A stretch of 64,000 bases of DNA from Cladopsammia gracilis. Its lineage: Eukaryota; Cnidaria; Anthozoa; Scleractinia; Dendrophylliidae. Every line of letters begins with the position of its first letter. Position 1 is the stretch's first letter. The DNA is taken from the NCBI GenBank assembly GCA_022457155.1, contig JAJGOT010000347.1:516001-580000 (forward strand). Reading direction: 5' to 3'. Positions 54,801 through 64,000 of this stretch are shown one piece after another. The notes below the pieces were generated by a model. That model searched no databases. It was not told the DNA's origin and was given only the letters and a program-made list of their open reading frames with translations. The translations under genes and the position numbers were made by a program.

Positions 54801-57800
54801 TGCAATTATAATCATGGCAATTTCAAGGTCAAACAACTGTTAATCTTTTAGGACAATTGTGATCACTCGTCATGGTGCACATGCTTCAAGATTCGACAAA
54901 ACTGCCATCACTCACATAATGTACCAGAATTAAGATATCACAAAATCAAACACTTATTACACAGCTCAATCATGGCAATTTCAAGACAAAATCACTTTTA
55001 ATTTGGAACAATATGTGTTCTTCTAGCAAGACTTTTGTCACTTTCAGACTCTACCAGAACTAAGACCTCACAAAATCAAACCCAAAAACAGCTGACACAG
55101 TGCAATTATAATCATGGCAATTTCAAGGCCAAACAACTCTCAATTTTTTAGAACAATTATGGCCACTCCATCCATTGACAATTTTGTTAGATGGATCAGA
55201 GAAGCTACTATGTGTAGAAAATAATAATCATTACAATCTTGAAGGACTGGAGTTGAATCATTTTACTCTTTGGTCACTCAATGGAATTATCGTCCTATAC
55301 TTGACAGTTGACTCCATTTTAAGAGAAGATTATTTTGGTTTAAAACTGTCTGAAATGTTTGGGTTTGAATTTTTCTTTAGTTTAAAAATTTTCAAAGCAA
55401 AAAAGAATGTTGAACCACATACATATACAATTAAATTAAATAACACTTGTTATTTGAAAACTATATCAGCAAGAAGGCTTACCGACAACACTTTTGGCAA
55501 TCGCTTGCTTTTTCGTGGTCTTTCCCGCTCTTTTTCGGCCGCTTCTTTTTCTAGCCGTTCGGCCGTATTATACGTCTGCCTTTCTAAATAGGCTTCTTGC
55601 TTGGACATACAGCTCAGCTGTAAAATCATCACCACTAGCATCTTCTCGATTGATCGCTGAGGCCAGGTCGAGACCTTCTTTCAGTGTCTAGCGGAGAGCT
55701 TGGAATCAGGGGATTCAGGAATCAGGGAAGGCGAAGAAAACGGATAACAGTCTGCACTCGTACTGCCAGGAGAACATTCCGAATATCCAGACCTACTAGC
55801 TGCCCTAGTTTCCCTTTCTGGCGTGGATTCTTCAACCGAACTTTGTGGCGCCAAAACCATCGCGCGGTCGAATTTACCGAATAAAAACTCCCAGGGTTGC
55901 GTCCAGTCGAAGATTGTTGTCTTTGGGGCTCTTGTGCTCGCTAGGTTTTTTGGTGCTTGGCGTCCCAGAATGATCGAAGCGAATTTATTCAAACGTCGCA
56001 GAACGGAAAGAACGAAAATATCGACCGCGTGAATTCAAATCCACCAGGGAAGAATAGAAAGCTCTTTTGCTGTCAACAGCTCAAACCTGAGCCAATACAA
56101 GGCTAAAATATTATTAGCATTCTTCCCAATTGGCTCCAACTGGAAAGGTGTCGATTGACATGAACCAAATGCGAGAGAGTCTGGGAGTCTTCGTTGAAAA
56201 TGGTCAGCGTCGTTCTTTGTTACGTGGTGTATGGGGACATATAGTGTACCGCCTTGCAAAGTTACGTATTTGCTCCTTATGCAAATGTCAGCAAAATTAA
56301 AGTAATCGTTTTTGTTTGACATCAATGCAAATTAATAGCAAATAAACAGCTTCGCTTATTTTGCAAATAAGAGTAAATTAAACGCAAATGTACTGATTTG
56401 TCCCGTAAGTAAATGTTAGGAAACAGATCAGTGTAAACAAATTGTTTTGCACCGCATTTGCCTGGATTTCCAACACCAGTAAACGTGATATTTTTGCGCA
56501 GGAAGCAAATGTTTGGCAATTGTATGTGAAAGTTAGAAATTTGCCTCGGTAGCAAAAGTGAGGCAAATTTGATGCAAATATCAACATTTACGTCACATTT
56601 GCACGTGAATTCAACCGGAACAAATATTTATGTTCACGTTAAGTTTACACCAAGCGCAAATTCGGTTCAAATTTGGAGCCCCAAATTTGCTACATATTTG
56701 CTCAACTTGCAAACCTGAGTAAATCCATTTTTTCGTCCAGTGTAATATACCGTTTTATATCTGTTCTGAATCTTTCACCTAACTATTGCAGATATACTGT
56801 TGTGATTAAAGTTCAATTCAAGTTACAGCTGAAATAGAGAATTATTTTCTTTAACTTCAGTTTAGACTCACAATACCATATTTTAACTTTGAATCACTAG
56901 AGACTACCTCAAATCTTCAGCAAGCAACTAAACTAAAAATGATTTCTCTTATTTCCTTTTATTGCGTCCAATTTAAAACGACCTTATTCATTTTAAAAAC
57001 CCTTGAAGAGGTAAAGTATAGAAAACGGTAGTCTTGAATTATCAAAAATGACATTTTCATGGTGTCTCGAAGAAACACACCAAACGTTGCCTTGATTTAC
57101 TTATTCTAACGCCAGTACACAACAGGGTTGATTAAGTTCATTCCAAAAGTACACTGCCGGATTACAGTGTTTCTACTGTGAATGGCGTGCTTTTTGGTAT
57201 AGAAGATATATTAAAGGAGAACCTTTTTCCCAAAAAATATAACAGTATATAAAAGGGTAACGGTTCGGACCTCGGGGCGGAACCTGCAGGCAATCACCCC
57301 CTCTATTCCCATAGCTCCTACACAAATTTAAAAGTAGTCACGCAAAAAGTCATGCAACATGCCCTTGTACCCCATCTCTAACCATTTCTCCTTTCCAGGA
57401 CAAAACAGGGCTAACTTGTAGTTTAAAGTGTACAACCACTCACTTGATAAGGGGGAAGGGGGGATAGTTTCTGTGACCCAACTTACTCCTCTAACAACAA
57501 AAAAAAAAGACTTCCCTTCGAACGCACTTATAATCCCTGATTACTATTAGTTTTAGTTTATACTGAAACAGCGAGATAATATAACGAAAATGATGCTTTT
57601 TAACTCATTTATTCCCGCCAACGATTACAATTTTCGCTATTCCGAGTTTCAGTAGCCGAATCAAATAGTGTTATAGTTAGTGTGATGCCTATTGGCTTTA
57701 CCGACTCAATAAAGTTGAAGTTTCCCTTTTTTAAAAAAGCTAAATTTGCATGCGCTAATGTGACACGAACTAAAAAAGGAAAAAAAACTAAGAGCCGGAT

Positions 57801-58225
57801 TTACAACTCGTGTGCTGCGCCACGAGTAATTACGACAACAAAACCTAACGGAGATTCATGCTGTATGATCACACAAAATCAAGCACGACTTTCCAAATGA
57901 ATGTGATATATCACTAGTAATCAATCGTTATCGACTATTAAGTAAACAGCGTTGTTTTTTTATAATGTCCATTCAAACTACACTGAGCCACAAAGTGTGA
58001 ATTATCCCCGAACTCCCTAGAGCTAATTTAATTCTTAAAGGGATCATCTTGGTCGTTTAAGAGTCTATTTAGCCCTTGTTGGACCGTTTTCGCCCTACAG
58101 AGCTCTTCCAACCATTTGTCCAAATCATTTCCCCGATACAATGCTAAATTGGCCTCTTATATTCCTGTATTTACACACAAAACGGCCCCATTTGTGGGGC
58201 TAAAACAGATCTTTTAAATTTACAG

Positions 58226-58262
<37 letters not shown>

Positions 58263-59233
58263 ATTATTAAGTCAACCCAACGTAATTCCTCGCAACAGCA
58301 CATGAGTACACCTTACATTGTATTTGTGATAGGATCGAACACCACAGACCACGTCTCACTGTGAACGGACACTTTTTTTAAGACGGACACCTTTCTACGA
58401 AATACAACTAGAGTTGGTCCCCGTAACTTTCTTTAGGACGTAATAAGCACCTACCTTAGCTTGTTATTGGCAAATGAAACTTTAGGTTATCAGTATTGTC
58501 ATAATTCTACGTCCTGACCACAGCGAATTGCAACTTGAGATCTTAGGATTTCATTATTGGAACATTTGCACGGCAACGTATTTAACCACTGACGCAAAGT
58601 CCTCCACCCCCACCCCCACCCCCCCCCCCCCCCCCCCCCCCGCCCCCATTAATATCCTCGTCAAACTCCGTTCTCAGTGTTTTCCGAGTATACCAAATAA
58701 CGGCGAGAGAAGACCCTGAGAAATGAGAGATCACGCGATCTTTTTTTTTGCACGAATCATCTTTATTTGCTTAAGCCAGTTCCTAATAAATAGTAAAGTA
58801 TGTCAGAAGCCTTGTTGTACATCAACCTTACCTTCCCTTTCACTGTGCTAGTTTTGGTCTTTGCTTTCTCGCCTCCATTGTCTTGAAGCTTATTTTGTTG
58901 TTTGTCAGAAAAGCTCGTTATATCTAACAGCTTTTTGTTATTCTTGACAATCTTCCAAATGTCAAGATTTGTAACGGGATTTTAAAAGTGAGCCAACCCA
59001 CAACTCCTGTGAATTATTGCCAGATACTGTCAAAGTGTATTTCAGAACCAGAATCGTGGGTATCTGCATTTCATACCCACCTTCTGCTACCTTTTATTAT
59101 TTTGTTTTTTTCGTATGATAATTAAGATGCTACGTAGGACATAAATAAAATAAAGTAAAGGATACGGATAGTCCTTTATCGCACCACGTGATAGCCTCTT
59201 CAAACTTACTCAGCTTCAAACAGGCACTTGCGC
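42619..59233 (-). CDS. TPR gene 2: TTC28-like TPR-CHAT protein (spliced, 5' partial)
   Basis: Proposed exons in the window: 59233-59166, 58951-58832 and 45819-42619, all phase-compatible and colinear with gene 1 exons C, D and E. The first two upstream exons should lie beyond 64000. The product has an N-terminal STIP1-like TPR, a polar linker, 14 TPRs of 40 residues and a C-terminal CHAT (caspase HetF associated with TPRs) cysteine peptidase domain. In known systems CHAT proteins cleave protein partners once their TPR superhelix is engaged; separase is a relative. A scaffold-gated protease role is inferred. The 13-kb intron carries a CACTA-like element and a duplicated flank, so the link between last exon and upstream exons needs transcript proof. 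Confidence 0.7.
45820..46215 (-). other. Gene 2 intron next to last exon (paralogous segment)
   Basis: Aligns with 10791-11190 of gene 1; the part from 45923 also aligns with 57826-58150. Alignment stops near 46205. Confidence 0.8.
46548..47375 (+). pseudogene. Unidentified coding fragment split by an inverted-repeat insertion
   Basis: A frame after AAATAG at 46547 reads [20 protein letters not shown], then [20 protein letters not shown], to about 46675. A 530-bp segment bounded by a 16-bp inverted repeat (AAAACTACGTTGTTGT at 46680, complement at 47199-47214) follows. Then 47216-47375 continues with [19 protein letters not shown] and [15 protein letters not shown] to TGA. Both pieces look coding and of one protein. 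I do not recognise it. The inserted segment holds a Penelope-type terminus. Confidence 0.4.
46786..46819 (-). ncRNA. Hammerhead-like motif in Penelope-type terminus
   Basis: Minus strand: CTGAAGA, one extra T, stem II GGGAC/GTCCC, GAAA, a two-base stem III with loop GTCT, and GTA. Stem I is weak. The following sequence (46816-46870) duplicates 46483-46550. Confidence 0.35.
47742..48520. repeat. 44-48-bp subterminal tandem repeat, about 17 copies
   Basis: Units contain GGTAAATGTGTTCAAAGAAT, CATTTTTCCACGTATTTG and CTCAGG. Frames at 47842-48252 follow the period and are not genes. Confidence 0.95.
48521..50532. other. CACTA element interior, no gene seen
   Basis: AT-rich, with a G20 tract at 49679-49699. 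No supported exon. Confidence 0.4.
50533..50899. mobile_element. Inverted-repeat element nested in the CACTA element
   Basis: The outer arms CCTGTGTTTGTGTAGGAGAC and its near complement, plus matching inner segments (TTTTAAATGGCTGTGTC), give a 367-bp hairpin. Confidence 0.75.
50980..51330 (-). pseudogene. Degenerate coding exon of the CACTA-like element
   Basis: On the minus strand the frame reads [19 protein letters not shown], then [19 protein letters not shown] and [20 protein letters not shown], then stops; an adjacent frame continues [19 protein letters not shown], implying a frameshift near 51075. An acidic SSxES patch before a PLPxRS motif is common in proteins carried by cnidarian transposons. 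Function unknown. Confidence 0.4.
52279..52390 (-). pseudogene. Degenerate exon with in-frame stop
   Basis: Between AAACAG and GTAAGC the frame reads [15 protein letters not shown], a Cys, TGA, then [19 protein letters not shown]. It likely belongs with the exons at 50980 and 55483. Confidence 0.3.
52985..55160. repeat. 211-bp satellite with internal 41-bp duplication
   Basis: Units at 53071, 53282, 53493, 53704, 53915 and 54126 are spaced exactly 211 bp and nearly identical. The next unit spans 54338-54508 and is 170 bp because it lacks one 41-bp half (CACAGTGCAATTATAATCAT block). More diverged units flank it to 52690 and 55160. Confidence 0.95.
55483..55617 (-). CDS. Possible exon of the CACTA-like element
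   Basis: Forty-five codons between TTTACAG and GTAAGC with a charged helix ([20 protein letters not shown]). Partner exons are uncertain in phase. Confidence 0.35.
55681..55992 (-). CDS. Possible first exon, Ser/Pro-rich protein
   Basis: ATG at 55860 (within a longer open frame) gives [20 protein letters not shown], then [10 protein letters not shown] and [15 protein letters not shown]. It is adjacent to the exon at 55483 and within the CACTA-like element. Product unknown. Confidence 0.3.
   Translation of the reverse strand: MNKFASIILGRQAPKNLASTRAPKTTIFDWTQPWEFLFGKFDRAMVLAPQSSVEESTPERETRAASRSGYSECSPGSTSADCYPFSSPSLIPESPDSKLSARH
56743..57734. other. No gene seen
   Basis: AT-rich sequence between the CACTA end and the repeat at 57735. 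Confidence 0.4.
57735..57825 (-). repeat. Dispersed repeat piece (inverted copy of 18166)
   Basis: GCATGCGCTAATGTGACAC and CTCGTGTGCTGCGCCACGAG match 18166-18255 in reverse. Its end coincides with the start of the paralogous intron block. Confidence 0.7.
57826..58831 (-). other. Paralogous intron block upstream of gene 2 exon D
   Basis: Aligns with 10895-13170 of gene 1 minus the 11731-13042 insertion, and its first 330 bp align with 45923-46200. Contains a (GAT)n tract (58227-58262) and a poly-C tract (58620-58640). Confidence 0.8.
58832..58951 (-). CDS. TPR gene 2 exon D
   Basis: Forty codons, phase 0, beginning [20 protein letters not shown] and then [20 protein letters not shown]. Acceptor GAAG and donor GTAAGG are intact. 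Ortholog-like to gene 1 exon D (13177-13296). Confidence 0.75.
59166..59233 (-). CDS. TPR gene 2 exon C
   Basis: Sixty-eight nucleotides encoding [20 protein letters not shown] then LS, between ATTAG and GTATCC; the same phase as gene 1 exon C. Confidence 0.8.
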
Positions 59234-59566
59234 CTAATGATAGAAAAGTGAAAAAAAAGTTGGAAGACGTACTCTCGAAATTCTCCTCACGGACACTTCT
59301 GATTCCTCCTAAGACAAGTTTCATCAATCCAGGTAATTTCTAAGGCCTCAAAAGCAACTTCGATCTGCTTTTAACACAATTTTGGATACTTTTCGCCATA
59401 TAATTGGAATAACTTTTGCTTTAAATCGGAAAGCTGCTATCTATTTCCCATTCACCATTAGCGCGAAAATCTTCCACAACACATTTTTTTAAAAACTCAT
59501 TCCACAGCTAAATTATGAAACATCCTTGTCAGAAATGAAAAAAAAAAACAAAACAAAAACAATAGC

Positions 59567-61550
59567 TCTACGAGCACATACAGAGTGGGGTTCACCCTCA
59601 GGAGGAGGTAGGAGGTTGACGTCATACAAATGAGTGGGTTAAAAATAGGTAGAGGTGACATCATGATCTCTTTCAAGTCAGTAGGGGAGTTGGGGATAAA
59701 TGGCATCGTAATTTATTTTAAGTCAATGGAGAGTCGGAAATGAATGACATCATAATCTATTTTTAACTCAGGAGTCTCACTGGAATAGAATTACAATTTC
59801 ATACAATTTTAATGCTTATAATTATAAATTCAAGGGGATGTTAACCCTCGGACTTACGGGGGGGGGGGGGGGGGTGGTGGTTGCCAACCCCCCCTTGAGG
59901 TTTTTCTCCGATATTTTCAAGACCATTTACGATTAGCACATGCTGTTTTCATTAGCTGTGTATTTATCCTTAGTACACATTTTGGTAAAGTTTGGCGGCA
60001 ACCAGTTTCTATAGTAACGAGATATGACGTCATAAGTAACATGTCAAGCCATTTATGAATACAAATGCGTGTTTTTCATCTTTTTTCAGTGAAAAAAGAA
60101 AAACATGCCAAAGGCATCAAAATGTTTAATTGTATGTCATCTTGCAACTCTAGCAAATAATATTTGCAAACCGCGTTGATAAACATATTCAACTTATTCA
60201 TTTTTGATAAAACTTGACGTTTCGTATGCTACTACATACATTTTTAAAAGTGACCGTTACAGTGTTAAAAACTATACTTATATAGTAGTGAAAACGGACT
60301 GGGACCGAGATTAAGTACAAAACTTAACAGTTGATCCATAAAAAGCAACAGCTAATTAATAGAGCATCAGCTTCTCGCTACTGACGTTTACATTAAAAGC
60401 CCAAGAACAAAGGTCTTTACGATACAATATTTGCAATTTCCACATTTTCCCGATAAATTTGAATTTTTAGTAAAATCCAAGATGGCGGCCGTCTTGGCGG
60501 CCATTTTTGGATGACGTCACGGACCCCAACAGCCTCGCCACCCATAATATCATCGTTTGAGGATAGATCGAGTGGTCAAATACATAGTTGTTTATGGTCA
60601 CATAAAAGCCGCTGATTGAAAGTATTGCCAAAGCTAGCAATGACGGTCAAATACCCATGAAATAAGCTTTCGAACCCGACGTTTTGGAGGAAATTTGGGT
60701 GATTTCCGGCATAGATATTGCAGAGCGAAGGTCTTGGATTTTAGCCGTGAATGATTTCTTGTGTTTTATCATGTTTTGGACCCCAAGGAAACGCATCGGC
60801 GATAGATTCCCGAAAGACATCCTGTGGTGCGTCTTCGATAGATTGAAAATCGCAGTGAACAAATTTGAGATTGCGGCGAGGTTCGAGCTACGAGGTATCG
60901 ATCGACAGTTGGATACGCTGTTCTCAGCCTTCCGCCATACTTTCCTCTTGGTGAAATTTCCCGAATCTTCGAAACCGAAAAACGCATCGGTTATAACTTG
61001 GAAAACTGCACTTTTATGAGAATCTTTTAGGTTTTCTCGATTGCTAACAGGTTCTCAGTGAACAATTTGGAGTTTCCATTGGAATAATGAGGTAGGCTTG
61101 ATTTTATATCTTTTCTCCCAATAAACATTATACGCATCGAGGCCATTATGTGACACAATGTCACGAAAAAGTCTGTATCAAATGCGCCTGTGTGTCTTAG
61201 ATTTCTGGCCATGGTCAGTTTTAATTTCTTGGTCCCTCTTTTCAGACTCATCGGCCGGACTGTGTCTCAGAAGCGCTTTCCTTTCCTTCGTTGTCGGTTG
61301 AATCTTCTTCATAAGTGTCGTTGTCGGATTCTTTTTGTTCATGTTAGATCTTTTTTTTTTCTCTAAAACATCGCTTAACAGTTTTTTTGTTATTAAACGC
61401 TTATCAATTCCCAACTCTGCGAGTCCATCTAAAAAGGTATTAAGCGCACAGGGTCGGGCTACATCATCAACATCACTTGTAGGGATCATGACGTCAGCCT
61501 CCTGCTTCCTTCTGAAGGTGAACCCCCACTCTGTATCTACTTCTACGAGT
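59567..61550. mobile_element. 2-kb TIR element in gene 2 intron
   Basis: The ends share CAGAGTGGGG, GTTCACC and GACGTCAT segments in inverted orientation (59590-59622 and 61487-61542), extending outward imperfectly by about 20 bp. Subterminal GACATCATGATCT-like repeats are at 59617, 59657 and 59745. Inside are a TTAA-type left end (59841) and frames 60684-61019 (plus) and 61489-61178 (minus) of unknown nature. Absent from gene 1's aligned intron near 14130. Confidence 0.55.
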
Positions 61551-61953
61551 AGTAAAGTCGGGATTCAGGGTCTTGTAAGTGCCCCTAAGACACGAAAATT
61601 AATACTGTTGTTATAATTTGTTTTACAGTCGTTTTTCCGGTCACACAAGGCGATCCGTCACTCACGTTACTACGTCATTTGAAACCTTTAATCAGTCTTT
61701 CGCAATCACTTGTGCATGTAAGGTCCATTTATCTGTTCCTCGAAAGGAAAGAAAAGGAAATCGTTATCAATTGGAACTCTTACCAAATCCGGCAATAATG
61801 TTAGCTCCTTTTACTTAATATATGTTTGTTTCGTCATTTTCCTTTTTCTTATGTTGTAAATTGATTTTCAGTTTTACGATATTGATAATGAGTTGCTATC
61901 TCTTATGACCGTGAAGTTGCTATGTACAGTGATATGACGTCACGTTGTGGTCA
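61551..61953. other. No gene seen
   Basis: Short frame at 61618-61818 without supporting context. Confidence 0.35.
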
Positions 61954-62468
61954 TTAACTCGTGAATACGCGCAAGCGTAATGAACGGGTTATCGGTAACG
62001 GCCGGCATATCCACTCACTCACTCGCTCGTCGCTTGCTCGCTCGCTCGCTCGTTCCATCACTCAGATGTAAACTTTTTTCGATATCTACGTTGAAATAAC
62101 AAAATTTGACATCGTTAATTAGTCAAATCATAGGTGGCGTAGTGTGTAAGCGATCAGACAACAGAACCGAATGACGTAAGTTCGATTTTCGCCCTGACGG
62201 TTTTTTCTTTTCCTTTCTTTTTTTGTTTTTTTTTTTCGAACTGACAATTACTGTTTTTTTGTTTGTTTGCATTCGTCAAATGTTGTTACATTTAATTTCC
62301 AAAAAACCCCGCAATATTGCGCTACCGCTCACTCATTCCATCACTCAGCTCAAAATTTAGTCTTATCTTAGTATGTGTTCCGCGATTGTCTTGTGGATTA
62401 GAGCCGCGATTGACAGTAGGAGGCCCGAGTTCTTTTTCTTCGGACTGGACATTATGAAAGTGATGTTC

Positions 62469-62530
<62 letters not shown>

Positions 62531-62664
62531 TTCGCAAAAATCCTTAAGTTCAATATAAAAAAAATATATCGAACCGTATGAGTGTGAAACCATAAGCTTA
62601 CCGCAATATTGCGTTACGCGCTAGCATTTCTTATTCACGGGTTGGCTCTTAGGAGCCTTTGATT
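61954..62664 (+). repeat. Composite repeat with tRNA-like core, copy c
   Basis: Same termini as 17135-17762. The tRNA-like core at 62130-62200 (A-box-like TAGGTGGCGTAGTG, B-box-like AGTTCGATTTTC) differs from the other two copies, suggesting a swapped or diverged head. Confidence 0.7.
62472..62529. repeat. (TG)n microsatellite
   Basis: About 29 TG dinucleotides; generates spurious His-Thr and Cys-Val frames. Confidence 0.98.
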
Positions 62665-62954
62665 TTTATCTGTGAATACGCGAAGTAATGTCTTCGACTT
62701 GAAACTCATTATGGAAAATTAAAACCGATCTGTGGACTTCGAACTGATTTTTCAAGACTTTCAGTAAATGCTACAGCACGATATATGTTTCTAAATGTGA
62801 AGCCATTCGAGAAAACGCCAACCTTTTAATCAATTCTTCTAAACTCTCAATCTTAAAAACCTCTTCAAAAATAGAAACACTTAGCCGCAGGCTACAAAAC
62901 ACTTGAAACAGAATTTTCTTACGGAGAAATAATAATGAATGTATAAGTCGGGCA

Positions 62955-63302
62955 GCGTTGGCATTCTGCCCGACCAATGAGGATTCACCGTATGCGTTTT
63001 GGAGATAACACGGGCGAAAAATACTCAGATTTTGAAAAATAGGCACTTGAACTCAACATCACCTTTGTGGTTTGTCTTATTTTATAGAAGTGAGTGCGTC
63101 TATTAAATATATAGTTAAAGCTGTTACGATCCAACAAAATAAACTTAACCTTTAAGGAACAACCATCTAACCATCTAAGCGAGTTTAAGCTAAGGAAAGT
63201 TAACGCAACGGCTACCAGTCCTTTACGTGTTAAGATGTCTTCCTTGGTGCGCGCGTTCGGTACAATACGAGGCATGGCATTGCGATATAAATTGCGTGTT
63301 CA
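62955..63302 (-). other. Gene 2 intron block paralogous to 14165-14650
   Basis: Shares AATACTCAGATTTTGAAAAA, TGATCC/CGATCCAACAAA and TGGTGCGCGCGTTCGGTACA with gene 1's intron B-C, showing that gene 2 continues upstream beyond the window. Confidence 0.75.
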
Positions 63303-64000
63303 TTAACCCTATTCAGACTGGGCTTTTTTAGGCAATCTGTGACTGGGGGGGGGGGGGGGGGGGGGCTCTTCGGACCCACCTTCATATCTCTGGAACCAGT
63401 AAGGCTAGGGCCATAAAATTTTCACACAATGTTCATCTCCATACAAGGAAACCTCACACCCAGTTTTGATCTGCCATACCCAATTATGACGTCACAACGA
63501 CGTCATTTTTGTTTTCCGACGTTTCTTTGATATTTTCCATCCAGATACTTAAAATATCAAATATAACTGTAAAATCATCTCTGTAACATTAAAACATAAT
63601 AAATACAAACAAGGACACACTTGTAAAGCGCGAAAAAGCAAAAAAAGGCGATAAAACTATAATTTCGAAATTATTGTCCGCCATCTTGGATCCGCCATCT
63701 TGGATCCAACATCTTGGATCCGCCATCTTGGATTTCCTTTTTTTTCGTTTCAATTAAAATTTAAAAAATATCTTAAAGAGAAAAGGATCAGAATGTATAA
63801 AACACTATCAAACTAATGTCTATTATCCAAACAATGAACTTAGAAGCGTTATTTAATAAATAGTACAACATTTTTTCTCTATAAGTAAAAGAGAGCATAA
63901 ATTTGCCTACCCCTCCCCCCAAATATTTGATGTTAAAATTTTTTGATGTCTTTCAAGAACTAGTCACAAGAAAAAACTATTCTAACAAGAAAATGCACTA
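63303..64000. mobile_element. TTAA-flanked piggyBac-like element, copy 3 (partial)
   Basis: Starts TTAA then CCCTATTCAGACTGG and is colinear with 39583-40300; runs off the window. Four CCATCTTGGATC-type units at 63679-63733. Confidence 0.85.

Larger units (their letters stand above)
47426..56742. mobile_element. CACTA/EnSpm-like element, 9.3 kb
   Basis: Ends with CACTGGACGAAAAAA on both strands (22 bp with one mismatch), flanked by TAA on both sides, as expected for EnSpm/CACTA (3-bp TSD, CACTR termini). Subterminal regions are full of CAAATTTGC-like motifs, tandemly amplified on the left (47742-48520). Degenerate exons on the minus strand (see 50980, 52279, 55483, 55681) may derive from element genes. 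No transposase catalytic domain recognised. It sits in gene 2's large intron. Confidence 0.8.

Noticed and set aside
62322..62593. His-Thr and Cys-Val repeat proteins
   Set aside because: Translation of the (TG)n microsatellite.

Overview
The window looks like nuclear DNA of an anthozoan, most likely a stony coral. This is an inference from AT-rich sequence with GT-AG introns, TTC28-like TPR-CHAT genes with 40-residue repeats, Penelope-like and Polinton-like remnants, and dense small inverted-repeat transposons. No bacterial, phage or CRISPR features are present.

Two paralogous minus-strand TPR genes frame the window. Gene 1 has five phase-compatible exons (16196-16035, 14878-14801, 13772-13705, 13296-13177, 10790-6630) and possibly a first exon at 23714-23537. 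It has 31 TPR units but no CHAT protease domain: an in-frame stop, a small indel and a homology breakpoint near 6533 cut it off, beside an inverted repeat holding a hammerhead-ribozyme-like sequence. Gene 2 ends with exon 45819-42619 (14 TPR units plus a CHAT domain with His and Cys in place). Its upstream exons probably lie at 58951-58832 and 59233-59166 and continue past the window end. The two genes' introns align, so insertions can be read against empty sites.

Between them, on the plus strand, is a short gene (32129-37195) encoding the last helices of a SNX5/6-type BAR domain. Its first intron carries a transposon swollen by 23 copies of a 79-bp satellite. At 31636 a second plus-strand gene begins but is broken by a 160-bp inverted-repeat element.

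Most of the rest is mobile DNA: Polinton remnants and a 90-bp-arm palindrome (1-1221), a hammerhead-bearing inverted repeat (5990-6525), a 1.3-kb transposon (11731-13042), tRNA-like composite repeats (17.1, 22.0 and 62.0 kb), TTAA-flanked elements (24.1, 31.1, 38.6, 39.6 and 63.3 kb), the 3' end of a Penelope-like retroelement with a hammerhead core (27.1-28.15 kb), and a 9.3-kb CACTA/EnSpm-like element (47426-56742) with two satellite arrays. The CACTA element sits in gene 2's largest intron, whose exon-proximal segment (45923-46200) recurs at 57826-58150.
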